This document shows positions 16,111 through 23,391 of a stretch of 64,000 nt of DNA, piece after piece. A model generated the notes under the pieces. That model was given only the letters and a program-made list of their open reading frames with translations. It was not told the DNA's origin and made no database searches. The stretch is taken from assembly GCA_964651245.1 (NCBI GenBank), contig CAZYVI010000011.1, forward strand, positions 62,001 through 126,000. The letters run 5' to 3'. This stretch comes from Avedoeria sp964651245. Its GTDB lineage: Bacteria; Chloroflexota; Anaerolineae; Epilineales; Epilineaceae. Within the stretch, counting starts at the first letter, position 1; every line of letters begins with the position of its first letter. The translations under genes were made by a program, and so were the position numbers.

Positions 16111-17415
16111 CGGGCAACGCCAACCCAACCACGGCACGACGGCCTCGTCCGCCGTCAGGCTGCCGTGGCGGCCGATGGGGCGGTTCGTCTCGGGCTCGGG
16201 CATCAGCGTGTGGCCGGCGCGGGCGATGAGGACGAGGTCGCCGAGGCGGTGGCGGGCCTCGGGGTGGGGCGGCTCGGGGCCCCAGAGGCCGGCGGCGAGG
16301 GCTTCGTCGGTGTCGAGAACCTGGAACGCGTGGCCCAGCCGCTCGCGGGCGTAGCCGCGGGCGTCGTCCAGGGCGCCGTGGCGGACGTGGAGGTAGCGGG
16401 CACGGGCCTCGCCGCTCAGCGGTAGGGTCAACATCGCGGCCAGGGCCGGGTGATCCGTCAGGCTCACGCCCGACGCGGGCGGCGTGGCCGTTTGGCCGTG
16501 GTCCGCCACCAGGACGACGACGGTGCGCAGCCGGGCCGCGGCCGTCAGGCGGTCGAACACGCGCCGCCGCAGCGCGCCGAAGAGCAGCGCCCACTCGTCG
16601 TCGAACGAGTCCGCGTCGGGCCCGCGCTCGTGCTGGAGCAGGTCGAAGCCGTCCCAGTAGGCGGCGATCAGGCCGCGCTGCTGCGCCAGGCTCTCCATCG
16701 CCTCCCGCAGCAGCGCCAGGCTGTCGCCGAGGCTGGCGTAGCCGCGCACCGTCTCGGGCGTCCGAAACAGCATCGTCGACAGGCCGCTGTCCTTGATCCC
16801 GACGCCCAAGAGATGGAGGCAGCGCAGGTTCTGGCGCGCCAACTGCTCGACGACGCCGCGGCCCGGGATCATCTTGCGCGGCTGGAGCGCCCCGCTGCGC
16901 ACCAGGTCGACGACGGCCGCCGGCTTGTGGGCGCCGCGCAGCCGCAGCATGTTGGCCACCAGCCCGACCTCGCGCAGCCAGAGCTGGTAGCCGACGATAC
17001 CGTGGGCGACCGGCGACCGGCCCGTCCAGAGCGTCGGGATCGTGGCCGCGGTGGTGCTCGGGAAGACGGCCGTGAGCGGCGCCAGCACGGCGCCGCGCTC
17101 ACCCAACCAGGCGGCGCCCTCGGCGTCGCCGGCCAGGGCGCGCTGCAGGCGTCGGAAGCCGAGCGCGTCGACGACGAGCAGCACGACGCGGTCGACGCCG
17201 CCGACGCTCAGCGGGTGCCACAGCGGCTCGGGCAGCGCCGGCAGCTCGCCGACGGCCGCGCCCAACAGCGCGCCGACGGTGGCCGGCACGTTGGCGACCC
17301 CCAGGCCGTCGTAGCGGGGCACGACGAACTCGGGCGCCAGCAGGTCGCCCAGCGGGGCGGGCCGCTCGGCCAGGAGCGCGTCGAGGGCGCGGTCGGGGTC
17401 GGGGGGTGCGGGCAC
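16108..17415 (-). CDS. Alkaline-phosphatase-superfamily type I phosphodiesterase/nucleotide pyrophosphatase-like protein
   Basis: The 435-residue protein has the metal site and nucleophile of type I phosphodiesterases. These are LLVVDALGF (metal-binding Asp), FPSTTAATIPTLWTG (residues about 118-132, the Thr nucleophile following FPS), VAHGIVGY, YWDGFDLLQHERGPD, and VVLVADHGQT with late His residues. Such enzymes hydrolyse phosphodiester or phospho-monoester bonds; there is no signal peptide, so it is probably cytoplasmic. The start is GTG 17415, 5 nt after GGAGGG (plus-strand 17421-17426). An extended -10 box lies upstream at 17449-17454. The stop codon TAG is part of a repeat element, so the C-terminal residues CP may come from the insertion. 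Confidence 0.82.
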   Translation of the reverse strand: MPAPPDPDRALDALLAERPAPLGDLLAPEFVVPRYDGLGVANVPATVGALLGAAVGELPALPEPLWHPLSVGGVDRVVLLVVDALGFRRLQRALAGDAEGAAWLGERGAVLAPLTAVFPSTTAATIPTLWTGRSPVAHGIVGYQLWLREVGLVANMLRLRGAHKPAAVVDLVRSGALQPRKMIPGRGVVEQLARQNLRCLHLLGVGIKDSGLSTMLFRTPETVRGYASLGDSLALLREAMESLAQQRGLIAAYWDGFDLLQHERGPDADSFDDEWALLFGALRRRVFDRLTAAARLRTVVVLVADHGQTATPPASGVSLTDHPALAAMLTLPLSGEARARYLHVRHGALDDARGYARERLGHAFQVLDTDEALAAGLWGPEPPHPEARHRLGDLVLIARAGHTLMPEPETNRPIGRHGSLTADEAVVPWLGWRCP

Positions 17416-17448
17416 GGCGGCCCTCCGGGCGGGCGGCGGCGAGGCGGA

Positions 17449-17454
17449 AGCATA
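17449..17454 (-). promoter_or_regulatory. Extended -10 box (TGG-TATGCT) for the AlkP-like gene
   Basis: On the minus strand TGGTATGCT forms a TGN-extended -10 element. The start codon is 33 nt further on, with a GGAGGG ribosome site between. Confidence 0.5.
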
Positions 17455-17541
17455 CCACGCCGCGGCGAGGACGCCGGGCGGTCGGCGCGGCGGGCGCGGC
17501 GATGTTTGCGCTGGCGCACGGACGGCCGGCCGGCGGGCCGG

Positions 17542-17547
17542 TATCGT
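17542..17547 (+). promoter_or_regulatory. -10 box TATCGT upstream of the ScdA_N gene
   Basis: TATCGT precedes the ScdA_N start by 52 nt, in the intergenic region divergent from the AlkP-like gene. No -35 box or FNR/Dnr-type palindrome was recognised. Confidence 0.4.
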
Positions 17548-17599
17548 GGACCCCGCACCGCACGCCCGCGCCCTGCGCGCTCGCCTGGAGAGACCCACG

Positions 17600-17827
17600 A
17601 TGGCGACCCTTACCCCGCCCGCCGCCCCGGCCCTGCCGGCCATCGACCCTGCGACGACGATCGACGACCTCGTGACGGCCTACCCCGCGCTCAGGCCCGT
17701 CCTGGCCAGCCGCGGCCTCGACCTGTGCTGCGGCGGCGCCCTGACGCTGCGCGAGGCGGCCGAGCGCCACGACCTCGACCTCGACGCCCTGGTGGCGGCC
17801 TTGATCGACGCCCTGATCCGGACATGA
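17600..17827 (+). CDS. ScdA_N (DUF542) domain protein, RIC/YtfE-type iron-sulfur repair N-domain
   Basis: The 75-residue protein consists almost entirely of the N-terminal domain of the ScdA/YtfE (RIC) di-iron proteins, which repair iron-sulfur clusters after nitric oxide and oxidative stress. The pattern IDDLVTAYPALRPVLASRGLDLCCGG, with the invariant C-C-G-G, then TLREAAERHDLDLDALVAAL, is diagnostic. The hemerythrin-like di-iron domain of full RIC proteins is absent, as in stand-alone ScdA_N proteins. GGAGAG 12 nt upstream supports ATG 17600. It overlaps the next membrane-protein gene by 4 bp, tying it to an NO-related cassette. Confidence 0.88.
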   Translation: MATLTPPAAPALPAIDPATTIDDLVTAYPALRPVLASRGLDLCCGGALTLREAAERHDLDLDALVAALIDALIRT

Positions 17828-18672
17828 GCGCCGCCACCCGGCTCTACGCCGCCGCGGCCCTGGCCGCGCTGGCCGCCGCCAGTGCGCTCCATCTGGGCGT
17901 GATGGCCGGCCAACAGGCGTGGTGGCCGGCGCTGGTGCGGCTGGCGCTGTTCGGCTGGATCACCGGCTTCATCTTGGCCGTCAGCCACCACGCCATGCCG
18001 GTGTTCCTGGCGCGCGACTTCCCGCGGCCGGCCACCACGACGGCCGCCGCGGCCCTGTTCGCCGCCACCACCGCCGCCGCGGCCGCCGTCGACCTCGCCT
18101 GGCCGGCCCGGGCGGCCTGGGCCAGCGCCGCGCAGGCGCTGGCCGGCGCGCTGTTCGTGGCGAACGTCGTGGCGCTGGTCGCCGGCGGCCGCCGGCGCCC
18201 CGGTGGTCCGCCGCCGGCGCCGCACCCCGGCCAGCGACAGGTCGACCGCCTGGCGTCGCGCGCCACGAGCGCCGCCGGCGCGGCGCTGCCGCTGTCGCTG
18301 GCCCTGCTGGCGGCGACCGAGGCCGGCTGGCTGGCGCCGACGTGGCGGTTGGCGTCCGCGCACCTGGCGACGCTGGGCTGGATCCTGGGCATGATCGTCG
18401 GCGTCGGCTACCACGTCTTGCCGCGCGCCAGCGGCCAGCCGGTGACCGCCGTGGCCGCCGTGCGCGCCCAGCTGGTGCTGCACGCGGCGGCGGTGGCGCT
18501 GGCGGTGCCGGCGCTCGGGCTGGGCTGGCCGCGGCTGTTCGCGCTGGGCGCGGCGCTGCTGGCGACGGCGATGATCCTGTTCATCGCCGTCCTCTGGCCG
18601 ACGCTGGCCCGCGCCCGGCAGGCCGGCCCGACGGCGCCCATCGCGCCGTCGGCCATCGAGGTCCGGCGGTGA
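17824..18672 (+). CDS. NnrS-like / haem-copper-oxidase-like membrane protein
   Basis: The 282-residue protein has about eight hydrophobic segments. Histidines lie in membrane contexts typical of NnrS and cbb3-subunit-I-like proteins: SHHAMPVFLARDF (about residues 55-67) and HLATLGWILGMIVGVGYHVLPR. NnrS proteins are haem- and copper-containing membrane proteins that protect against nitric oxide. The length is shorter than canonical NnrS (about 400 residues); the next gene may supply the rest. It is translationally coupled on both sides (4-bp overlaps). The fold call is fairly safe; haem binding is inferred from the histidines. Confidence 0.65.
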   Translation: MSAATRLYAAAALAALAAASALHLGVMAGQQAWWPALVRLALFGWITGFILAVSHHAMPVFLARDFPRPATTTAAAALFAATTAAAAAVDLAWPARAAWASAAQALAGALFVANVVALVAGGRRRPGGPPPAPHPGQRQVDRLASRATSAAGAALPLSLALLAATEAGWLAPTWRLASAHLATLGWILGMIVGVGYHVLPRASGQPVTAVAAVRAQLVLHAAAVALAVPALGLGWPRLFALGAALLATAMILFIAVLWPTLARARQAGPTAPIAPSAIEVRR

Positions 18673-19097
18673 GCGGCGCGTCGCTGCGGCTGGTGCGGTC
18701 GGCCTTTGCCGCACTGGCCGGCGGCCTGGCGCTGGGCGTGACGTTCGCGCTGCACCGCCCGCTGGGAGCGGCGCTGCGTCCGCTGCACGCCGAGCTCAAC
18801 GTCTGGGGCTTCGTCAGCCTGTTGATCTACGGCGTCGGGCTGCACATCGTGCCGCGCTTCGCGGCGCGTCCGGTGCGCTGGCCGCGGCTGGCCGCGGCGC
18901 TGTCGGTGGCGGCGCCGGCCGGGGTGGCGCTGGCGGCCGTCGGCTGGTGGGCGGTCTGGCAGCGCTGGCCGGCCGGCCAGGCGGTGCTGCTGGCCGGCGG
19001 GGCGCTGGAGGCGGCGGCGGCGCTGGCCTTCATCGCCCTGATGGCCGACCTGCTGCGGCCGCGCCGCGGGCCGGCGGGCGGCGGTCGCTCCAGCTGA
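18669..19097 (+). CDS. Small NnrS-like / haem-copper-oxidase-like membrane protein
   Basis: The 142-residue protein has four hydrophobic segments and the motif LHAELNVWGFVSLLIYGV followed by GLHIVPRFAARPVRW. The H-x4-WG-x10-H-xx-PRF spacing is seen in cbb3-type oxidase-like and NnrS-related proteins. The start is GTG 18669 in a GTGA overlap with the upstream gene. Together with the 282-residue neighbour it may form a split NnrS-like complex. It is the last gene of the ScdA_N cassette. Confidence 0.62.
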   Translation: MSGASLRLVRSAFAALAGGLALGVTFALHRPLGAALRPLHAELNVWGFVSLLIYGVGLHIVPRFAARPVRWPRLAAALSVAAPAGVALAAVGWWAVWQRWPAGQAVLLAGGALEAAAALAFIALMADLLRPRRGPAGGGRSS

Positions 19098-19290
19098 CGG
19101 TGCGCGCCGGCTGGCCGGGTGGCCAGCCGCCCCTGGCCGACCGGCAGTAGCGCGTCGGGGCGCCGCGCACTAGGCTTGAACGGCGGGCGCGCGATGCGCG
19201 CGGCGGGCCGCTGGCGGCTGGCGTGGCGGGTTCGTCGGGCGTGTCGCCGTTCATCGGATCGACCGCGGACGCGAAAGGAGTGGTGCACGG

Positions 19291-19842
19291 ATGGCCGAAT
19301 CGATCGAAGTCAAGGCAGGCGAGGGCGGCGCGGCCGCCGGCAGCCCCGGCGACGCGGGTCCGCTCGCGGTGCGTCGAAGCGGCTGGGACATGCTGTCGGA
19401 GCTGCAGTCGGAGATGGAGGAGCTCTGGAGCCGCTACTGGCCGGGCGGGTCCGGGCGGCGTCGGATGCCGTCGTTCGCGCCGCTGGCGTCGCGCCTCGGC
19501 GGCGGGTCGGCGTGGTCGATGGCCACCGACGTCTACCGCAAGGACGGGCGGCTCTGGGTGAAGGCCGACCTGCCCGGCATGAACAAGGCCGACATCTCGG
19601 TGTCGCTCGACAACGGCGACCTCGTCGTGTCGGGCAAGCGCGAGGAGGAGCACAAGGCCGAAGAGGGTGGCTGGGTGCGCTCGGAGCGCACCTTCGGCAG
19701 CTTCTACCGCCGGGTGCCGCTGCCGGTGGCCGTAAAGCCCGAGGATGTGCGCGCCCGATTCGACAACGGCGTGCTCGAGGTGTCCGTGCCGCTGCCGCCC
19801 GAGGCGGCCGGCGAGGCGCCGACCAAGATCGAGGTCCAGTAG
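19291..19842 (+). CDS. Hsp20/alpha-crystallin small heat-shock protein
   Basis: The 183-residue protein is a small heat-shock chaperone. The alpha-crystallin domain spans about residues 75-170, with VKADLPGMNKADISVSLDNG, LVVSGKREEE, FYRRVPLPVAVKPEDVRARF and the signature A-x-F-D-N-G-V-L-E-V. The N-terminal arm contains the usual WDMLSELQSEMEELW. AAGGAG at about 19275 supports ATG 19291. The upstream gap (19098-19290) shows no CIRCE; TAGGCT near 19170 is a possible weak -10 box. It binds unfolding proteins without ATP. A DUF951 gene follows 6 bp later. Confidence 0.95.
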   Translation: MAESIEVKAGEGGAAAGSPGDAGPLAVRRSGWDMLSELQSEMEELWSRYWPGGSGRRRMPSFAPLASRLGGGSAWSMATDVYRKDGRLWVKADLPGMNKADISVSLDNGDLVVSGKREEEHKAEEGGWVRSERTFGSFYRRVPLPVAVKPEDVRARFDNGVLEVSVPLPPEAAGEAPTKIEVQ

Positions 19843-19847
19843 TCCTG

Positions 19848-20174
19848 TTGTCGCTCCCCCCTTCGGGCGCGCCGGCGTCTGCCTCCCCCGGGTCGGGCGA
19901 CCGACCCGGCGGCGCCGCGCCCGCCCGCCGGCACGACGTCGCCGACGACATTTCCGTCGGCGACGTCGTGCGGCTGCGGAAAGGCCATCCGTGCGGCGAC
20001 GACCGCTGGCGGGTGGTGCGGATCGGGGCCGAGGTCGGACTGCGTTGCGTCGGCTGCGGGCGCAAGGTGGAGTTGGTGCGGCGGACGTTCGGGCAGCGGT
20101 TCAAGGAGCGGCTGCCGCGCGGCCACGCCGACGTCGCGGCAGGCGCGGCACGATCGGGGCCGGATGGGCCATAA
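19848..20174 (+). CDS. DUF951 family protein
   Basis: The C-terminal 60 residues match DUF951 closely: the pattern VGDVVRLRKGHPCG-x5-W, then VRIGAEVGLRCVGCGRKVELVRRTFGQRFKERL. Three cysteines (one in HPCG, two in RCVGCG) suggest a small metal-binding site. DUF951 proteins are usually 60-75 residues and have no known function. Here the only start codon before the domain in this frame is TTG 19848, 6 bp after the Hsp20 stop, giving 108 residues with a Pro/Ala-rich lead. The domain is certain, the start is not. A perfect 17-bp inverted repeat (19931-19971) lies within the codons just before and at the start of the domain. Confidence 0.72.
   Translation: MSLPPSGAPASASPGSGDRPGGAAPARRHDVADDISVGDVVRLRKGHPCGDDRWRVVRIGAEVGLRCVGCGRKVELVRRTFGQRFKERLPRGHADVAAGAARSGPDGP
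19931..19971. repeat. Perfect 17-bp inverted repeat
   Basis: GCACGACGTCGCCGACG (19931-19947) is repeated exactly in inverted form at 19955-19971, with the 7-nt spacer ACATTTC. It lies in the DUF951 reading frame, encoding around HDVADDISVGDVV. No U-tract follows, so it is not an evident terminator. Confidence 0.9.
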
Positions 20175-20175
20175 T
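20170..20175 (+). promoter_or_regulatory. -10-like CATAAT before the GT2 gene
   Basis: CATAAT overlaps the DUF951 stop codon and stands 55 nt before the GT2 start. A -35 box is not clear. Confidence 0.3.
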
Positions 20176-20230
20176 CGCGCCCGATCGCGGTTCCGCCGCC
20201 CACCCGGGCCACGCCGCCGGACCCCACGCC

Positions 20231-21859
20231 ATGTTCGACCTCGCGCCGCTGACCGAATCGTTGCTGGCGCCGCTGCTGACCGTGCTCTATACGGCCGGCT
20301 TCGCGGTGGTCGGCGTGTTCTCGCTGCGCGCCGCGCTGCACGTGGCGCTCTGGGCGCGTACGCGACGCCGGGCGCCGACGGCCGTGCGCTCCTACGCCGC
20401 CTGGCTGCGACCGGACGCGCCGGCGACGCTGGCGGCGGGCCAGGCGTCGGGCGACCCGGCGTTCGCCGGACCGGTGCCGTTCGTGACGGTCCAGCTGCCG
20501 GTGTACAACGAGCGCCAGGTAGCGGCGCGGCTGGTCGACGCCGCCTGCGGCCTGGCCTGGCCGCGCGACCGCTTCGAGGTCCAGGTCGTCGACGACTCGA
20601 CGGATGAGACGCGCTCGATCCTCGACGAGGCGGCGCGGCGCTGGCAGGCGCACGGGGTGGCCGTGCAGGTCGTGCGGCGCGCGTCGCGCCAGGGCTACAA
20701 GGGCGGCGCGCTGGCCGAGGCGCTGCCGCTGGCCCGCGGCGAGGCCCTGGCGGTGTTCGACGCCGACTTCCGCCCGCCGGCCGACTGGCTGGCGAACGTG
20801 ATGGCCCATCTGGGCGACGGCGTGGCGGCGGTCCAGACGCGCTGGGGGCACCTCAACCGCGACCAGAGCCTGCTGACCCGCGTCCAGGGCCTCAGCCTCG
20901 ACGGCTACTTCGCGATCGAGCAGGCGGCCCGAAGCCGCGCCGGACTGGCGCTCCACTTCAACGGCTCCGCCGGCGTCTGGAACCGCGCGGCCATCGACGC
21001 CGCCGGCGGCTGGTCGGGCGCGACGCTGTGCGAGGACGTCGACCTCAGCTATCGGGCCCAGCTGGCGGGCTGGCGGATCGTCCTGCTGCCCCACCTCGCG
21101 GCGCCGGCCGAGTTGCCGGCCACGGTCCTGGCGTTCAAGCGCCAGCAGCACCGCTGGGCCAAGGGCACGGTGCAGTGCTGGCGCCAGCTGCGCGGCCCGA
21201 TCGCGCGCGCCCCGTGGCCGCGGGCCAAGCGCCTCCACGCCCTCGCCAGCCTCTCGACGTACTTCGTCCAACCCACGTTGGTGGCGCTGTTCCTCGGGGC
21301 GCCGCTCCTGGCGGTGGCCCGGCCCCGCTTCCACCCGCTGCTGTTCGCGTTCTCAGCCCTGGCCCTGACGATGCCGGTCCTGGTGGCGCTCGGCCAGCTC
21401 AGCCTCCACCACCAGGCCCGCGCCGCCGGCTCGCCGCGCGGCGAGCCTGGCTGGTGGCGCCGCCTGCTGTGGTACCCCGCCCTGTCGATCGTGGCCGCCG
21501 GCATGACGCTCAACGGCGCCCTGGCCGTCCTCGAGGCGCTGTCCGGTGCCCCGGGGGCGTTCGAGCGCACGCCGAAGGCGGGCGAGGGACCGGGCGGCGC
21601 CGACGGCGTCGCGACGGCCGACCCCGGCCCGAGCCCCTATCTCCTCCCGCTCGACGGACAGTCGCTGGCCGAAGCGCTCCTGGCCGCCTACGCCTGGTTC
21701 GGCCTCGCGCTGGCCGTCGACCACCGCGCCTGGGGCGTCGTCGCGTTCATGGCGCCGTTCGCGGCGGGTTACAGCTATGTGGCCGGCTGGAGCCTGGCCG
21801 AGGGCCTGCCGGCGCTGCGGCGGCAGCGGCGGCGCGGCTGGGGGCGGGCGGTGTCGTAG
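20231..21859 (+). CDS. Processive GT2 membrane glycosyltransferase (cellulose-synthase-like)
   Basis: The 542-residue protein has an N-terminal membrane helix (about 14-38) and a GT2 catalytic domain. That domain carries the full set of processive-enzyme motifs: D121-D122-S-T-D, D177-A-D179, the C-E268-D269-V-D catalytic base region and Q305-Q-H-R-W309. At least four C-terminal membrane segments follow. The sequence SRQGYKGGALAEAL is typical of CESA/CslA-like (glucomannan/mannan-type) enzymes. It should polymerise a beta-linked polysaccharide from a nucleotide sugar and move it across the membrane. ATG 20231 has no strong ribosome site. It stands alone, convergent with the SDR gene. Confidence 0.9.
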   Translation: MFDLAPLTESLLAPLLTVLYTAGFAVVGVFSLRAALHVALWARTRRRAPTAVRSYAAWLRPDAPATLAAGQASGDPAFAGPVPFVTVQLPVYNERQVAARLVDAACGLAWPRDRFEVQVVDDSTDETRSILDEAARRWQAHGVAVQVVRRASRQGYKGGALAEALPLARGEALAVFDADFRPPADWLANVMAHLGDGVAAVQTRWGHLNRDQSLLTRVQGLSLDGYFAIEQAARSRAGLALHFNGSAGVWNRAAIDAAGGWSGATLCEDVDLSYRAQLAGWRIVLLPHLAAPAELPATVLAFKRQQHRWAKGTVQCWRQLRGPIARAPWPRAKRLHALASLSTYFVQPTLVALFLGAPLLAVARPRFHPLLFAFSALALTMPVLVALGQLSLHHQARAAGSPRGEPGWWRRLLWYPALSIVAAGMTLNGALAVLEALSGAPGAFERTPKAGEGPGGADGVATADPGPSPYLLPLDGQSLAEALLAAYAWFGLALAVDHRAWGVVAFMAPFAAGYSYVAGWSLAEGLPALRRQRRRGWGRAVS

Positions 21860-21895
21860 CATCGGGGACGGCGGCGGACCACACCCCCGCCCGGG

Positions 21896-23353
21896 TCACG
21901 TCTTGGGCATCGCGTTCGACTCGGCGGCGCGCGCGATGCCGCGCAACATCCCGGCGAAGACGAGCTGGTGCAACGGCCAGACACCGTACCAATAGGCCAA
22001 CCCCCACAGCCCGAGGGGATCGAACGTAGCGGTCTGACGCAGTTCAGCGCCGCCCTCGATCGGCCGGACCTCGAACTCGAGCCACGCCCTCCCCGGCAAT
22101 CGCATCTCGGCGGCCAGGCGCAGCCGCTGGCCGGGGTCGATGCGCTCGACCCGCCAACAGTCGAGGCTGTCGCCGACCCGCAGCCGCAGCGGGTCGTGAC
22201 GCCCGCGGCGCATGCCGACGCCGCCCAAGACCAGGTCCAGCCAGCCGCGCAGGGTCCACAGCCAGTCGGCGTAGTACCAGCCCGTCGCGCCCCCGATGCG
22301 CTCCACGGCGGCAAACACCGCCGCAGGCGAGGCAGCCACCGGCGCCGCGCGCGCGTCGACCAGCCGATTGCCGAATCGCACCCCGCCCCATGGCCGGGGC
22401 TCGCCGGCGGCGGACAGCGCATCCGACCAGCGGGTCGGCGCGATGCGGAAGTCCTCGTTGCGAAGCGCGCTCGCAATGGCCTCCCGCACCCCGATCGGCC
22501 GGATGGGAAGGAGGCGCAGCGCAGAGTCGTCCCGTACCACCGTGGGGTGGCGCAGGCTGTCGATCAACTTGCGCCCGACCCGTGCGTACAGCGGCGTGAC
22601 CAGCCCCAGCCACAGGCTCGAGAGCCGTGGCGTCAGCAGCGGCACCGGGATCATCAGCCGCCGCAGCCCGCGCTGCCGGGCGTACTCCTGCATCAGCTCG
22701 CCGTAGGAGACCTGGTCCGGGCCGCCGATCTCGAGGGTGAGGCTGCGTCCGTCGCTCTCGACCGTCAGCGCCGCACGCAGGTAGTCCAGCACGTCGCGGA
22801 TGGCGATCGGTTGGGCCGTGACCTGCACCCACCGCGGCATCACCATCACCGGCAGCCGCTCCACCAGCGCCCGGATCATCTCGAACGACAGGCTGCCCGA
22901 GCCGATGATGATGGACGCCCGCAGCTCGATCACCGGCACGCCGTGGGCGCGCAATCGCTCGCCCACCTCGTGGCGGCTGCGCAGGTGCGCCGACAACTCC
23001 GGATCGTCCTCCCCCAAGCCACCGAGGTAGATGATCCGCCGCACGCCGGCAGCGGACGCAGCCGCCGCGAACTGATCCGCCGCCAGGCGATCCTGAGCTT
23101 CGAAGTCGCCCGTCGCCCCCATCGAGTGCACGAGATAGAACGCGGCTTCGACGCCCTGCATGGCCGGGGCCAGCGACGCCGCGTCGAGGACATCGCCGGC
23201 GACGACCTCGACACCGGCCGGGACGCGCGACGCCAGCCGTTCCGGCTGCCGCGTCAGGCACCGGACGCGCCAGCCGTCGCCCGCCAACAGCGGGAGCAGC
23301 CGGCCTCCGACGTAGCCTGTCGCTCCGGTGAGGAGAATGCGCCGGTCCGCCAT
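21896..23353 (-). CDS. SDR-type NAD(P)-dependent epimerase with DUF2867 domain
   Basis: The 485-residue protein has an N-terminal Rossmann domain of the atypical/extended SDR type: LLTGATGYVGGRLLP (about residues 6-20) binds NAD(P). Further conserved pieces are FYLVHSMG, IIYLGGLG and RASIIIGSGSLSFEMIR. The C-terminal 150 residues (WYYADWLWTLRGWLDLVLGGVGMRRGR onward) are a DUF2867 domain. YwnB/YbjT-like proteins share this layout; the substrate is unknown. Of two adjacent ATGs, 23353 is chosen because GGAGG stands 5 nt before it, while 23356 would leave only 2 nt. It lies 38 bp downstream of tilS on the same strand. Its composition is somewhat less GC-rich than its neighbours. Confidence 0.85.
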   Translation of the reverse strand: MADRRILLTGATGYVGGRLLPLLAGDGWRVRCLTRQPERLASRVPAGVEVVAGDVLDAASLAPAMQGVEAAFYLVHSMGATGDFEAQDRLAADQFAAAASAAGVRRIIYLGGLGEDDPELSAHLRSRHEVGERLRAHGVPVIELRASIIIGSGSLSFEMIRALVERLPVMVMPRWVQVTAQPIAIRDVLDYLRAALTVESDGRSLTLEIGGPDQVSYGELMQEYARQRGLRRLMIPVPLLTPRLSSLWLGLVTPLYARVGRKLIDSLRHPTVVRDDSALRLLPIRPIGVREAIASALRNEDFRIAPTRWSDALSAAGEPRPWGGVRFGNRLVDARAAPVAASPAAVFAAVERIGGATGWYYADWLWTLRGWLDLVLGGVGMRRGRHDPLRLRVGDSLDCWRVERIDPGQRLRLAAEMRLPGRAWLEFEVRPIEGGAELRQTATFDPLGLWGLAYWYGVWPLHQLVFAGMLRGIARAAESNAMPKT

Positions 23354-23391
23354 CATCGCCTCCAAATCGCGCGCCGTCGCCGCGTCACAGG

